Made by a program: the position numbers and the translations under genes. Shown here piece after piece: positions 16,258 through 24,935 of a DNA stretch of 64,000 bases. Source of the stretch: Croceicoccus marinus (GTDB taxonomy: Bacteria; Pseudomonadota; Alphaproteobacteria; Sphingomonadales; Sphingomonadaceae). Under the pieces are notes generated by a model that worked only from the letters and a program-made list of their open reading frames with translations, ran no database searches and was not told the DNA's origin. The stretch's first letter is position 1, and each line of letters starts with the position of its first letter. The stretch covers positions 1,513,501-1,577,500 of the forward strand of contig NZ_CP019602.1 of the NCBI RefSeq assembly GCF_001661675.2. The letters are read 5' to 3'.

Positions 16258-18908
16258 GGCAATTCTCCCGCGATCAGGTTCTGGGCCAGCAGCAGCCGCT
16301 TCACTTCCTGGAACCAGTACAGGCTAAGCCGCCATCCGGCGCCCTGCCGCTCGATCACGCCCAGCAGGTCGCAGCTGCGCAAGGTCTCGCCGACGCGGGC
16401 GGGCGAGAGATCGGTGGCAAGCGCGATCTGGTGCGGATGGGCGATGTCCATCTGCAGGATGGTACGCAGAACGAACAGCGTCACCGGCGGCATCGCTGCC
16501 AGCCTGGTGACATCGGGCGCCTTGAACGTGCGAACGCAGACGCGGCCCGTGGCCTTTTCGCGGAACAGGCTGCGTCGCCAGCGTTCCAGCGCGACCGCCG
16601 GATTGCCGCCCGTCTCCTCGGTCAGTGCCGCATAGAATGCGCGGCGGGCGCGCTCCTCCGGTGCGATCTCCTCCTCGAACAGCATGGTACCGGTATCGCT
16701 GCCCGCATATTCGAAGTCCGGATCGATCCCGGCGGCGTGGGTTCGCCGCTCGATCAGTTCGCGGATCTTCGCCTTGGGCCACGGATGAAGATAGATCTCG
16801 TGATCGAACAGCGGACGATCGCCGCGCGCCCGTTCCAGGAAGGGCCAGGCCGCCCCGCCCATGGCGAAGATCCAGCTGGTCGGTGCGGGCGTATGCCTCG
16901 CCAGGTCGAGAATGGCGTCCAGCCGGGTCAGCCCACCAATGGCCGGCACGATGATGCGCTGCAGATCGTCCACGGCCACGCAATGCGGCTGCGCTTTCAA
17001 GGCCTCGGCAATGGCGGCCGGTTCGGGCTCGCAGCCAAGCCTGCGCCCAATCACCTCCGCAACGCTATCCTCGCCCGCGCCCGCTTCGACATAAAGCACG
17101 GGCAGCGCCGAGGCCTTGAGCAGACGCTCGACGACCGTGGTCTTGCCGTGCCCCCTGTCCCCGACGACGATCAGCACATGGCCGGGCATCGGAGCGGCAG
17201 GATGCAGCTTTTCGTCCGGCGGCACGACATCGGACACCGGCCTTCCGTGCGGCGCCAGCAACGCCAGCTCTTCCCTGGTCAACGAGACATAGCGCCCGCT
17301 TTCCTCGTCGGCGGTCGCCTGTTCGCTGGCCTTCTTGCGGGCGCGCTGGCCAAGGATCTCGCGGATCAGCGAAAGCTGGCGAATGCGCCGCGCAATTATC
17401 ACGCGCCCGCCCTGCACCATCAGCACGAAGCCCGCGACGATCCGCCCCAGCGCGCCGCTGATCCCGTCGGGATTGCGCGACACCCAGCCAAGCACCTTGT
17501 TTTTCTTCGCGCCAAGCCGCGCCAGCGCTTCGATCCGGTCGCGCCACCATGTGGTGATGACGAACAGCACGGGAATGGCGAGCAGCCAGCAGAAGGTCAG
17601 TACCCAGCTATAGATCGCGCCGCGGCCGACCAGGTTCGCGGTGACCGTCAGCACCAGCCCGACGCCGACAATAATCGCCGCGACCAGTTGCAGCGAGCGT
17701 CGGCGCAGCGCGGCGCGCGGATCTTCTCCCGGCCCTCCCCGGGCCATCGCGTCGATGATCTGCACCAGCGCCGCCCCGGCGATGACCCAGCACGCCAGCA
17801 GCCACAGCAGCCGCATCGGCGCGGGGGCGAAGACAAGGGGGAACAGCCAGTCCAGCACCAGCAGCAGGATCAGCCAGTTCAGCGGCCTTAGGGCATGACG
17901 CAAAAGACGGGCGAGATAGGCAAGGAACGATGACCAGATGGTCGGCGGCTTGCGGCTTCGCTGCGTGCGTTCCATGTTCGCCAGGACGCTGTCGCCAGCG
18001 CCCTGCCAGAACCGGAACACCAGGACGACGAGCAGAAGCTCCATGATGGCGACGATCGTGCGGGCCCGGAAGTCCATCAGCTCCCCGGCGAACGCCTTGA
18101 GGCCGACGAACCCCGTCGCGGCGTTATAGCGCAGCGTCAGCACGATCTGCTCCACTTCGCGCGCGACCTGGTTCAGCCCCTCCTCTCCGAAACCGGTGAT
18201 GCGCGACCGCAGGCCCGACGACAGCGCGGGGAGCAGCGACAGCCGCGCATCGTTCATCGTCAGCATCGCGGCATAGAGCGTATCGCGCTTGCGGGTCTCC
18301 AGCGCCCGACCATACCGGGCAAGCCATGCGATGCGGTCGACCAGTGCCTGCTGATATTCGATCAGCCGTTCGCCGCCATCGCCGTCGGCCACCAGCGCCG
18401 GATCGATCGGCGGTATCTGCGGGGTGTTGCCATTCCTTCCCCCGCCTGCCCCCAGAGCGTCGGACAAGGCCGAGCGGACCTCTCGCAGCGATGCGATCAG
18501 ATCGGCGTAAAGGACATCCGCCGCCGCCTCGCTGCCGGGTGTCGAGGCTACGGCCAGGACCTTGCGCTGCCAGCCTAGCGCTTCGGTCTGCACCTGTTCG
18601 ATGGCCGCGGCTTCGTTCTCAAGCCGCGCAGCTTCGGCCTTGACGACTTCATGCGCCAGACGCAGCCGTTGCCATTCCGCCAGCAGCAATTGGCGCCGCT
18701 CGGCTTCGGCGATAGCACGCGCGTGTTCCGCTTCGGCCATCTGGCGGGCTGTCTCGTTCCCGAGCGCCCCCTCCTCCAGTACCGCAGGACGCTCTCCGGC
18801 AATGTCCTGCGCTTGGGCGCTTGGGCGAACATCCATGGGAAGGAGGAACAGGGCGAGCAGCAGCGCAGCCAGACCCGCCACGCGGCGCAGGGCTGGCCCG
18901 CTTTTCAT
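16254..18908 (-). CDS. Large membrane protein with periplasmic coiled coil and cytoplasmic P-loop ATPase domain
   Basis: 884 residues from the ATG at 18908, chosen because it follows a GGAGAGGG ribosome site and opens a signal peptide (to about AQAQ, residue 34). Residues about 50-110 form an Ala/Glu-rich coiled coil. Membrane helices follow near 285-305, 345-370, 375-400, 415-440 and 445-465. A cytoplasmic part has a Walker A loop (VGDRGHGKTT, Lys589) and a Walker B-like VAVDDL. The C-terminal 80 residues resemble a winged helix. The periplasmic coiled coil plus membrane layout recalls MscK-type channel sensors, but with an ATPase where the channel should be; the MscS channel is the next gene. 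I do not recognise a named family. Mechano-osmotic control is inference. Confidence 0.7.
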   Translation of the reverse strand: MKSGPALRRVAGLAALLLALFLLPMDVRPSAQAQDIAGERPAVLEEGALGNETARQMAEAEHARAIAEAERRQLLLAEWQRLRLAHEVVKAEAARLENEAAAIEQVQTEALGWQRKVLAVASTPGSEAAADVLYADLIASLREVRSALSDALGAGGGRNGNTPQIPPIDPALVADGDGGERLIEYQQALVDRIAWLARYGRALETRKRDTLYAAMLTMNDARLSLLPALSSGLRSRITGFGEEGLNQVAREVEQIVLTLRYNAATGFVGLKAFAGELMDFRARTIVAIMELLLVVLVFRFWQGAGDSVLANMERTQRSRKPPTIWSSFLAYLARLLRHALRPLNWLILLLVLDWLFPLVFAPAPMRLLWLLACWVIAGAALVQIIDAMARGGPGEDPRAALRRRSLQLVAAIIVGVGLVLTVTANLVGRGAIYSWVLTFCWLLAIPVLFVITTWWRDRIEALARLGAKKNKVLGWVSRNPDGISGALGRIVAGFVLMVQGGRVIIARRIRQLSLIREILGQRARKKASEQATADEESGRYVSLTREELALLAPHGRPVSDVVPPDEKLHPAAPMPGHVLIVVGDRGHGKTTVVERLLKASALPVLYVEAGAGEDSVAEVIGRRLGCEPEPAAIAEALKAQPHCVAVDDLQRIIVPAIGGLTRLDAILDLARHTPAPTSWIFAMGGAAWPFLERARGDRPLFDHEIYLHPWPKAKIRELIERRTHAAGIDPDFEYAGSDTGTMLFEEEIAPEERARRAFYAALTEETGGNPAVALERWRRSLFREKATGRVCVRTFKAPDVTRLAAMPPVTLFVLRTILQMDIAHPHQIALATDLSPARVGETLRSCDLLGVIERQGAGWRLSLYWFQEVKRLLLAQNLIAGELP

Positions 18909-19043
18909 CCCTCTCCATCCTGTCACGTCATAGCCCCCGGCGGTCGGTCCGTTTTGGCCGGGACGATATGTCAAAAAACGCCGCCATGCACCTGTACCTT
19001 CGAAACGAGGACCGATCGGCGCATTGACACACGGACGAAGGGT

Positions 19044-19078
19044 AAAAAAAGAGGGAGCGCGCGGCTCCCTCTTTCATG
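19044..19078 (-). terminator. Rho-independent terminator of the BON-domain gene
   Basis: On the minus strand an 11-bp stem (AAAGAGGGAGC/GCTCCCTCTTT, 5-base loop, 19048-19074) runs into a TTTTTTT tract about 25 bases past the BON gene's stop codon. Confidence 0.85.
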
Positions 19079-19097
19079 CAGCGATGATCGAAAAAAA

Positions 19098-19913
19098 TCA
19101 GCTGTCGGTATTCTTCCGCACGCGCAGATTGTTCTGAACATGCGATACGCCGGATACGTGGTCCGCGCAGTCTTCCGCACGGCGCTTGGCACCCTTCTGG
19201 GGGACGGTGCCACTTAGCGTGACCTCGCCATCTTCAACCGTGACGGTGATCTCGCGTCCATCGACATAGCGGTCTTCGGTCAGACGGTCGCATACGTCTT
19301 CCAAGATGCGCTCGTCCGAACGGCGATAGCCCTGCGGGCCGTTGCCCCGGTGGTCCATCTCGCGGCGCCTGGTGGCTTCGTCGTCCCCGAACCAGCTGGC
19401 GATCTCGTCGCCCGCGCGCTCGAAGAAGGACCTGTCGCCATGGCGATCCCGGTCATATCCGTGCCGTTGGCTGTCATAGTCGTATGGCGAGGGATATTGC
19501 GCGCCCATACCCGACTGACGACCGCCGGAGTATCCGTAATACGGAGCCCTTGCAGAATTCGAAAAGTCCCGTCCACCATAGCTTTCGGATGTAAACCGGC
19601 CATAGCCGCGATCCGATACAGGATCGTAATGTCCACCGCGATAGGCTCTCATCTCGTCGCGGTCGCGCCTCTCGCCGCCCCATTGGCGTGTGGCTCGGTC
19701 GTTACGCGAAAAGCGTTCGTCGCGATCGAACCGGTTGCCGCGGTCGAATGATTTGTCATCGTCATAGTTGTCAGCCCGAAAGGACTGCCAATCCCTGCGG
19801 TCGGTCCGGCTCTGATCGGAATTGCGATAGGAACTGTCATCCCATTGCTGCGGCTGTTCCTGTCGATAATCTTCGTTCTGCTGGCTGTTTCTGTTCTCTT
19901 CCCTGTTGTCCAT
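19098..19913 (-). CDS. BON-domain protein with long disordered N-terminal region
   Basis: 271 residues. Residues 1 to about 160 are low-complexity and rich in Asp, Arg, Tyr, Ser, Gly and Gln with almost no aliphatic residues, as in disordered regions. A SWFGDDEATRRRE stretch follows. The last 75 residues form a BON domain (SDERILEDVCDRLTED... ITVTVEDGEVTLSGTVPQKGAKRRAEDCADHVSGVSHVQNNLRV), a fold that often binds phospholipid and occurs in osmotic-stress proteins such as OsmY. There is no signal peptide, so it is likely cytoplasmic. A strong ribosome site (GAGGAGAG) precedes the ATG and a terminator follows, so it is a single-gene transcript. Stress function is inference. Confidence 0.8.
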   Translation of the reverse strand: MDNREENRNSQQNEDYRQEQPQQWDDSSYRNSDQSRTDRRDWQSFRADNYDDDKSFDRGNRFDRDERFSRNDRATRQWGGERRDRDEMRAYRGGHYDPVSDRGYGRFTSESYGGRDFSNSARAPYYGYSGGRQSGMGAQYPSPYDYDSQRHGYDRDRHGDRSFFERAGDEIASWFGDDEATRRREMDHRGNGPQGYRRSDERILEDVCDRLTEDRYVDGREITVTVEDGEVTLSGTVPQKGAKRRAEDCADHVSGVSHVQNNLRVRKNTDS

Positions 19914-20056
19914 GAAAACTCTCCTCGTTGTCTTTTGGTGCCTCCGAAAGGGGCTGATACTTACACAACGGGCGAGTGAGGGTTGCTGTCCCCAAGTTGG
20001 CGCGGCTGAAGTGCAGCTTGCCGCAAAACCCCGGAATAGCGCCGTTCAGGCAACGA

Positions 20057-20860
20057 TCAGGCGGCGGAATGCGCAAGCGCCGCGTCGCGAATGGACGGCA
20101 TCGCCTGTCCGGCAGCCTCGCCGATCAGCAGCAACGCCGGGCCGTCGCCGATGGCAGTCTTCACCATGATCGCCAGCAGATCCAGCCGGCCGGTAAAGAT
20201 CCGCGCATGGGGCAGGCTGGCATTCTCGACGATGGCGACGGGCGTGGCCCCGGCAAGGCCGTGCGCCATCAATTGCCGCGACACCTCTTCCGCCGCCGCC
20301 TTGCCCATATAGATCGCAAGCGTGGCCTTGGGATCGGCCAGCACCTTCCAGTCGAGGTCGAGCTGCTCTCCCTTTCGGGCGTGGGCCGTGACGAATGTCA
20401 ACCTGCGCGCCAGGCCCCGCAGGGTCAGCGAAATGCCAAGCTCTGCCCCGGCAGCGCTGGCGGCGGTGATGCCGGGGCAGATGCGGATCGTGACGCCCGC
20501 CGCGCGGCATGCCGAGATTTCCTCGGTGGCGCGGGCAAAGATCGCCGGATCGCCCCCCTTCAGCCGCACCACGCGCTGTCCCGACAGGGCAGCCTCGACG
20601 ATCAGCATGTCGATGGTCTTCTGGTCCCTGGAGTGGCGGCCTGACCTCTTGCCTACATGGACCAGCCGCACGCCGTCCGGGATCAGCGCAAGCACGCCTT
20701 CGCCGACCAGCGCATCATGGAAAACTACGTCGCAGCCGTTCAGCAGCCGCTCCGCCTTGCGGGTCAGCAGGTCGGGATCGCCCGGCCCCGCCCCCACCAG
20801 CCAGACCTCGCCGGGCTGGATCAGGTCGCCTGCATCGGGTGTCGTCTTGCGTTCGGTCAT
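20057..20860 (-). CDS. cobA: Uroporphyrinogen-III C-methyltransferase (siroheme branch)
   Basis: 267 residues. The SAM-dependent methyltransferase pattern is clear: VWLVGAGPGDPDLLTRKAERLL (about 19-40), VFHDALV, VGKRSGRHS, VVRLKGGDPAIFARATEE (about 97-115), GITAASAAGAELGISLT and the C-terminal VAIVENAS. The enzyme converts uroporphyrinogen III to precorrin-2, precursor of siroheme and cobalamin. It is only the methyltransferase part, not a CysG fusion, so oxidation and iron insertion must come from elsewhere. It closes the nitrite-reductase gene run, fitting siroheme supply to NirB, and is separated from the channel gene by a GC-rich hairpin. Confidence 0.93.
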   Translation of the reverse strand: MTERKTTPDAGDLIQPGEVWLVGAGPGDPDLLTRKAERLLNGCDVVFHDALVGEGVLALIPDGVRLVHVGKRSGRHSRDQKTIDMLIVEAALSGQRVVRLKGGDPAIFARATEEISACRAAGVTIRICPGITAASAAGAELGISLTLRGLARRLTFVTAHARKGEQLDLDWKVLADPKATLAIYMGKAAAEEVSRQLMAHGLAGATPVAIVENASLPHARIFTGRLDLLAIMVKTAIGDGPALLLIGEAAGQAMPSIRDAALAHSAA

Positions 20861-20880
20861 CGTCGGCCTCCGTCAGGAAA

Positions 20881-20908
20881 GGCGCGCCGCAGGCGTGTGC
20901 GGCGCGCC
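20881..20908 (-). terminator. GC-rich hairpin between nitrite channel gene and cobA
   Basis: A perfect 11-bp stem (GGCGCGCCGCA/TGCGGCGCGCC) with a 6-base loop, followed on the minus strand by TTTCC. The short T-run suggests partial termination or a pause, which would lower cobA expression relative to nirBD. Confidence 0.55.
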
Positions 20909-20922
20909 CCAGGGCTTTCACG

Positions 20923-21780
20923 TCATTCGGCAGCGATCGAGAGATATTCCTCGTCATTCACGATCGCGGGCCGCGCATTGCGGGCGGGCGATGCCTTGTA
21001 ATGGGTGGCATAGAGCATGCCGCCCACGAAGGTCAGGCCGCCGACCAGATTGCCGATCACGGTCGGAATCTCGTTCCAGATGAAATAGTCCATCCAGGTG
21101 AACTCGCCGCCCAGCATGATGCCCGAGGGGAAGAGGAACATGTTCACGATCGAATGTTCGAAGCCCAGGTAGAAGAAGACGAGGATCGGCATCCACATCC
21201 CCATGATCTTGCCCGGCACCGAATTCGACATCATCGCGGCCACGACCCCGGTCGACACCATCCAGTTGCACATCACGGCCCGGATGAAGAGCGTCAGCAT
21301 CCCCGCCCCGCCCGCGGCGGCGTAACCCAGCGTCCGGCTCTCGCCGATGACGCCGATCTTCTGCCCGATCTCGTTCGGGGCCTGGCTGAAGCCGGTGGTA
21401 AAGATGATAGCCATGAAGACGGCCACCGTCATCGCGCCCGCGAAATTGCCGCAAAACACAAGGCCCCAGTTGCGCAGCATCCCGCCGATGGTGACGCCGG
21501 GCCGCTTGTCGAACAACGCCAGCGGGACAAGGGTGAACACGCCGGTCAGCAAGTCGAAACCCATCAGGTAAAGCATGCAGAAACCGACCGGGAACAACAG
21601 CGCACCCAGCAGCGGGTTGCCGGTGTTGACGGTGATGCTGATCGCAAAGGCCGCGGCAAGGGCAAGGATTGCGCCGGCCATATAGGCGCGCACCAGCGTG
21701 TCCTTGGTAGACATGAACACCTTGGATTCGCCGGCATCGACCATCTTGGCCGCGAATTCGGCGGGAGCGATATAGGACAT
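20923..21780 (-). CDS. nirC: Formate/nitrite transporter family channel (nitrite)
   Basis: 285 residues and about six membrane helices with the FNT family pattern: an N-terminal amphipathic PAEFAAKMVDAGESK, GGMLRNWGLVFCGNFAGA, the central VMCNWMVSTGV and FLGFEHSIVNMFLFPSGIMLGG with the channel His. FNT proteins form pentameric anion channels for formate, nitrite or hydrosulfide. Its place right after nirBD, 30 bases downstream of nirD, points to nitrite uptake or release. The symbol rests on this context. Confidence 0.88.
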   Translation of the reverse strand: MSYIAPAEFAAKMVDAGESKVFMSTKDTLVRAYMAGAILALAAAFAISITVNTGNPLLGALLFPVGFCMLYLMGFDLLTGVFTLVPLALFDKRPGVTIGGMLRNWGLVFCGNFAGAMTVAVFMAIIFTTGFSQAPNEIGQKIGVIGESRTLGYAAAGGAGMLTLFIRAVMCNWMVSTGVVAAMMSNSVPGKIMGMWMPILVFFYLGFEHSIVNMFLFPSGIMLGGEFTWMDYFIWNEIPTVIGNLVGGLTFVGGMLYATHYKASPARNARPAIVNDEEYLSIAAE

Positions 21781-21810
21781 ATCGAATTCCTTTCTGGAAT
21801 GATCGGCCGT

Positions 21811-22164
21811 TCAGGCCGGATATTGCAGTTGCAGGTAGATGGCGCCGTCTTCCAGCCGCACCGGATAGGTCGGTACGCGGCCCTTGTCGGCACCCTGGGC
21901 CAGCCCGGTTTCAAGGCTCAGCACCCAGCTGTGGAGCGGGCAGGTCACGCAGTTTCCGTGCACGATGCCCTGGCTGAGCGGGCCGCCCCGATGCGGGCAT
22001 CGGTCCTCCATCGCGAAGATGCGGTCATCCTCGGTGCGGAACACGGCGATGGTCGCCCCGTCGGTCTTCACGCAGCGTGCGCCCTGCCGGGGGATGTCGT
22101 CGATCATGCCCACGCGGACCCAATCGACATCGGCAACACGGGCAATCGAGGTCGCGGCGTTCAT
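21811..22164 (-). CDS. nirD: Nitrite reductase (NAD(P)H) small subunit, Rieske-type
   Basis: 117 residues from the ATG at 22164, which overlaps the nirB stop (ATGA); the longer open frame upstream is a shadow of nirB. A Rieske [2Fe-2S] pattern is present: Cys56-x-His58 (RCPHRGG) and Cys75-x2-His78 (CPLHSW). Assimilatory NirD subunits often lack some ligands, but all four are here, so a cluster is likely. It partners NirB in six-electron reduction of nitrite to ammonium in the cytoplasm. Confidence 0.92.
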   Translation of the reverse strand: MNAATSIARVADVDWVRVGMIDDIPRQGARCVKTDGATIAVFRTEDDRIFAMEDRCPHRGGPLSQGIVHGNCVTCPLHSWVLSLETGLAQGADKGRVPTYPVRLEDGAIYLQLQYPA

Positions 22165-24647
22165 TCTGCAGGCTCCATGCTGGAGGAGGAGTGATTGCGG
22201 CTGGAGAGATCCGCCATCGGCTTGAACTCGTGCTTGTCCTTGCCCGAGACGCGCTCGGACCACGGATCGGTCTGCGAAAAGCGCTGCGAGAACACGAAAC
22301 GGTCGTAATAGGCGCGGCGCGTGTCTGGATTGTCGAGGATCTGCGCACGGATCGTGTCGTGCCCGACGCGGTCGGCCCATTTGTAGATGCGTTCCAGGTA
22401 GAAGCCCTGCTCGCGGTACATTTGCATCATGGCGGCGGTGATCTCCATCACCTCCTCCTCGGTCTCGACCGTGGTCAGCCTGGTCGTCCCCTGGATGTGG
22501 ATGCCGGCCGCGCCTGCGTAATGCAGCTCGTATCCGCTATCGACGCAGACGATGCCGATGTCCTTGCAGGTCGCCTCGGCGCAATTGCGGGGGCAGCCCG
22601 ATACGGCCAGCTTCACCTTGTGCGGCGTCCACGATCCCCACAGGAACTTCTCGAGCGCGACGCCAAGGCCGGTCGAATCCTGCGTACCCATGCGGCACCA
22701 GTTCGTGCCGACGCAGGTCTTCACTGTGCGCAGCGACTTGCCATAGGCATGGCCAGACACCATGCCCGCCTTGTTCAGATCGGCCCAGACGCCGGGCAAG
22801 TCTTCCTTCTTCACGCCGAGGAGGTCGATGCGCTGCCCGCCGGTGACGTGGACGGTGGGGATGGCGAACTTGTCGACCACGTCGGCGATGGCGCGCAGTT
22901 CCTGCGAGTTGGTCATGCCGCCCCACATGCGCGGGATCACCGAATAGGTGCCGTCCCTCTGGATATTGGCGTGCACCCGCTCGTTGATGAAACGGCTCTG
23001 GTTGTCGTCGACATATTCGCCGGGCCAGTCGGCCAGCAGGTAATAGTTGAGCGCGGGGCGGCACTTGGCGCAGCCGCCGCTGGTGGTCCATTCCAGTTCC
23101 TGCATCACCGCAGGGATGGATTTCAGCGCGTTCGCCTTGATCAGGCGACGCACGTCGCCGTGTGGAAGATGGGTGCAGTTGCACATCGCCTTGGGGGCGG
23201 AAGCATCGAAGCTGTCGCCCAGCGTCAGCGCCATCAGGCTCTCGACCAGATTGGTGCAGGTGCCGCAGGACGCGGACGCCTTGGTGTGGGCGCGCACTTC
23301 GTCCAGCGCGGACAGGCCCTTGTCCTTTATCGCGCCGGTGATCGCCCCCTTGCAGACGCCGTTGCAGCCGCAGACCTCCGCGTCGTCTGCAAGGCTGGCG
23401 ACAGCCGCAAGGGGGTCAGGCTTTCCCCCAGAGGACAATACATCCTGGAACGCCTGCCCGAAGATCAGCGTCTCGCGCAGGTCGCGCACGCATTCGCCCT
23501 TGCGCAGCAGTTCGTTGTACCAGCCGCCGTCGGCCACATCGCCATAAAGCACCGCGCCGATGATGCGGTCGTCCTTGACGATCACCCGCTTGTAGGTGCC
23601 GCGCGCGGCATCGCGCAGCACCACTTCCTCGCGGTCGTCGCCTTCCGCGAAATCGCCGACCGAATAGAGGTTCACGCCGGTGACCTTCAGCTTGGTCGGC
23701 GTTTCGGCATGGAGGAAATTCTCGACCGGCGTGCCCGCCAGATCGGCGGCAAGGATCTTCGCCATGGTGTAGAGCGGCGCGACGAGGCCATAGACCCGGC
23801 CGTCCACCTCGACGCATTCGCCGATGGCGCTGATCGCCGGGTCGCTGGTGCGCAGCTGCGCGTCGCAGACGATGCCGCGGCTGACTTCCAGCCCGGCTTC
23901 CCTGGCCAGCGCCGTGCTGGGCCGTATGCCGACCGCCATCACGACCATGTCGGCGTCGATCACCGTGCCGTCGTCCAGTTCGACCGCGATCACTCTGTCC
24001 TCGCCAAGGATGGCCCTGGTGTTGGCGCCGCAGCGGATGTCGATGCCGCGCCCTTCCAGCTCCTTTTGCAGCAGATAGCCGGCAGCAGTATCCAGCTGGC
24101 GTTCCATCAGCGTGGGCATCAGGTGGATGACGGTGACCTTCATGCCCTGCATGTGCAGTCCGGCGGCAGCCTCAAGCCCAAGCAGGCCACCGCCGATCAC
24201 CACCGCGTTTCCGCGGAACGAGGCATAGCGCTGCATCGCCTCGACATCGTCGAGATCGCGGTAGGCAAGCACGCCTTCCAGCTGATGGCCGGGCACGGGG
24301 ATGATGAAGGGGCTCGATCCCGTCGCGATGACCAGACGGTCGTATGGCGCGGTAATGCCGTTCGCCGAGGTTACGGTTTTCGCCGCGCGGTCGATCCCGG
24401 TCACGCGCGCGCCGCGGTGCAGGGTGACGTTATGGGTTTCGTACCAGCCATCGTCGTGGATCACGATGTCGTCGAACGATTTCTCGCCCGACAGCACCGG
24501 CGACAGCATGATGCGGTCATAGTTCACGCGCGGTTCGGCGTTGAAGATCGTGACGTCGTATCGGCCGGGCGCCTGCTCGAACAGATGCTCCAGCATGCGG
24601 CCCGGGGCCATGCCATTTCCGACGATGACGAGTTTCTCAAGTGCCAT
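22161..24647 (-). CDS. nirB: Assimilatory nitrite reductase (NAD(P)H) large subunit
   Basis: 828 residues. The order is a pyridine-nucleotide/FAD reductase module (LVIVGNGMAPGRMLEHL at the start, second dinucleotide site near 145), BFD-type [2Fe-2S] motifs (CGCNGVC...CGTC near 420-460), a nitrite/sulfite-reductase ferredoxin-like half, and the siroheme/[4Fe-4S] cysteines Cys645, Cys651, Cys685 and Cys689 (CVGTNWC and SGCPRNC). It reduces nitrite to ammonium using NAD(P)H. It overlaps nirD by 4 bases. A 288-base leader with several hairpins separates it from nasA, and the start lies behind a GGAGGG ribosome site partly inside an inverted repeat. Confidence 0.96.
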   Translation of the reverse strand: MALEKLVIVGNGMAPGRMLEHLFEQAPGRYDVTIFNAEPRVNYDRIMLSPVLSGEKSFDDIVIHDDGWYETHNVTLHRGARVTGIDRAAKTVTSANGITAPYDRLVIATGSSPFIIPVPGHQLEGVLAYRDLDDVEAMQRYASFRGNAVVIGGGLLGLEAAAGLHMQGMKVTVIHLMPTLMERQLDTAAGYLLQKELEGRGIDIRCGANTRAILGEDRVIAVELDDGTVIDADMVVMAVGIRPSTALAREAGLEVSRGIVCDAQLRTSDPAISAIGECVEVDGRVYGLVAPLYTMAKILAADLAGTPVENFLHAETPTKLKVTGVNLYSVGDFAEGDDREEVVLRDAARGTYKRVIVKDDRIIGAVLYGDVADGGWYNELLRKGECVRDLRETLIFGQAFQDVLSSGGKPDPLAAVASLADDAEVCGCNGVCKGAITGAIKDKGLSALDEVRAHTKASASCGTCTNLVESLMALTLGDSFDASAPKAMCNCTHLPHGDVRRLIKANALKSIPAVMQELEWTTSGGCAKCRPALNYYLLADWPGEYVDDNQSRFINERVHANIQRDGTYSVIPRMWGGMTNSQELRAIADVVDKFAIPTVHVTGGQRIDLLGVKKEDLPGVWADLNKAGMVSGHAYGKSLRTVKTCVGTNWCRMGTQDSTGLGVALEKFLWGSWTPHKVKLAVSGCPRNCAEATCKDIGIVCVDSGYELHYAGAAGIHIQGTTRLTTVETEEEVMEITAAMMQMYREQGFYLERIYKWADRVGHDTIRAQILDNPDTRRAYYDRFVFSQRFSQTDPWSERVSGKDKHEFKPMADLSSRNHSSSSMEPAE

Positions 24648-24935
24648 GAAAGGCCCTCCGTGTTCGGCAGCGGTCAGGCTGCGAATTGCTGGGAAGCAGG
24701 AACACGGGGGTGCAATGGGCTGACCGCGTTCCCCGATCAGCCGGATATCCGGTTGATCGACCGCGCAGCGCCATTGCTGCTGTTAAAGATTGGATCTGGA
24801 TGATGACGATACCGCTTCGGCGCGGAAAGCCCCAACGGGGCCTGTCATCGATGCATCATTGTTACCGCGATTCGCCCATTGCTGCAACGCAAAAAGACCG
24901 GGCTGAGCAAGACGCGGTAATCACATGCGAAATCG
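24648..24935 (-). promoter_or_regulatory. Structured leader of nirB with candidate NasT-binding hairpin
   Basis: Along the minus strand after nasA: a hairpin AGGCCCC-GTT-GGGGCTT (24827-24843) followed by TCC; a 5-bp hairpin GCAGC-AAUGGC-GCUGC (24765-24780) whose hexaloop has A at position 1 and G at position 4, as ANTAR targets do; a long hairpin CGATCA-n-CCGG with ATAT loop (24734-24759); a hairpin with hexaloop CUGACC (24667-24682); and an outer 8-bp repeat CCGTGTTC/GAACACGG (24658-24665 with 24700-24707) that touches the ribosome site. Only one ANTAR-like loop is clear here, unlike the two other leaders. Confidence 0.45.

Noticed and set aside
19021..19047. TTGACA at 19024 as a plus-strand promoter
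   Set aside because: No -10 element at a workable distance and no plus-strand gene downstream; the nearby A-run is the T-run of a minus-strand terminator.
22077..24803. 908-codon open frame antisense to nirB
   Set aside because: It covers the complement of a full-length, motif-complete nirB and shows no family pattern of its own.
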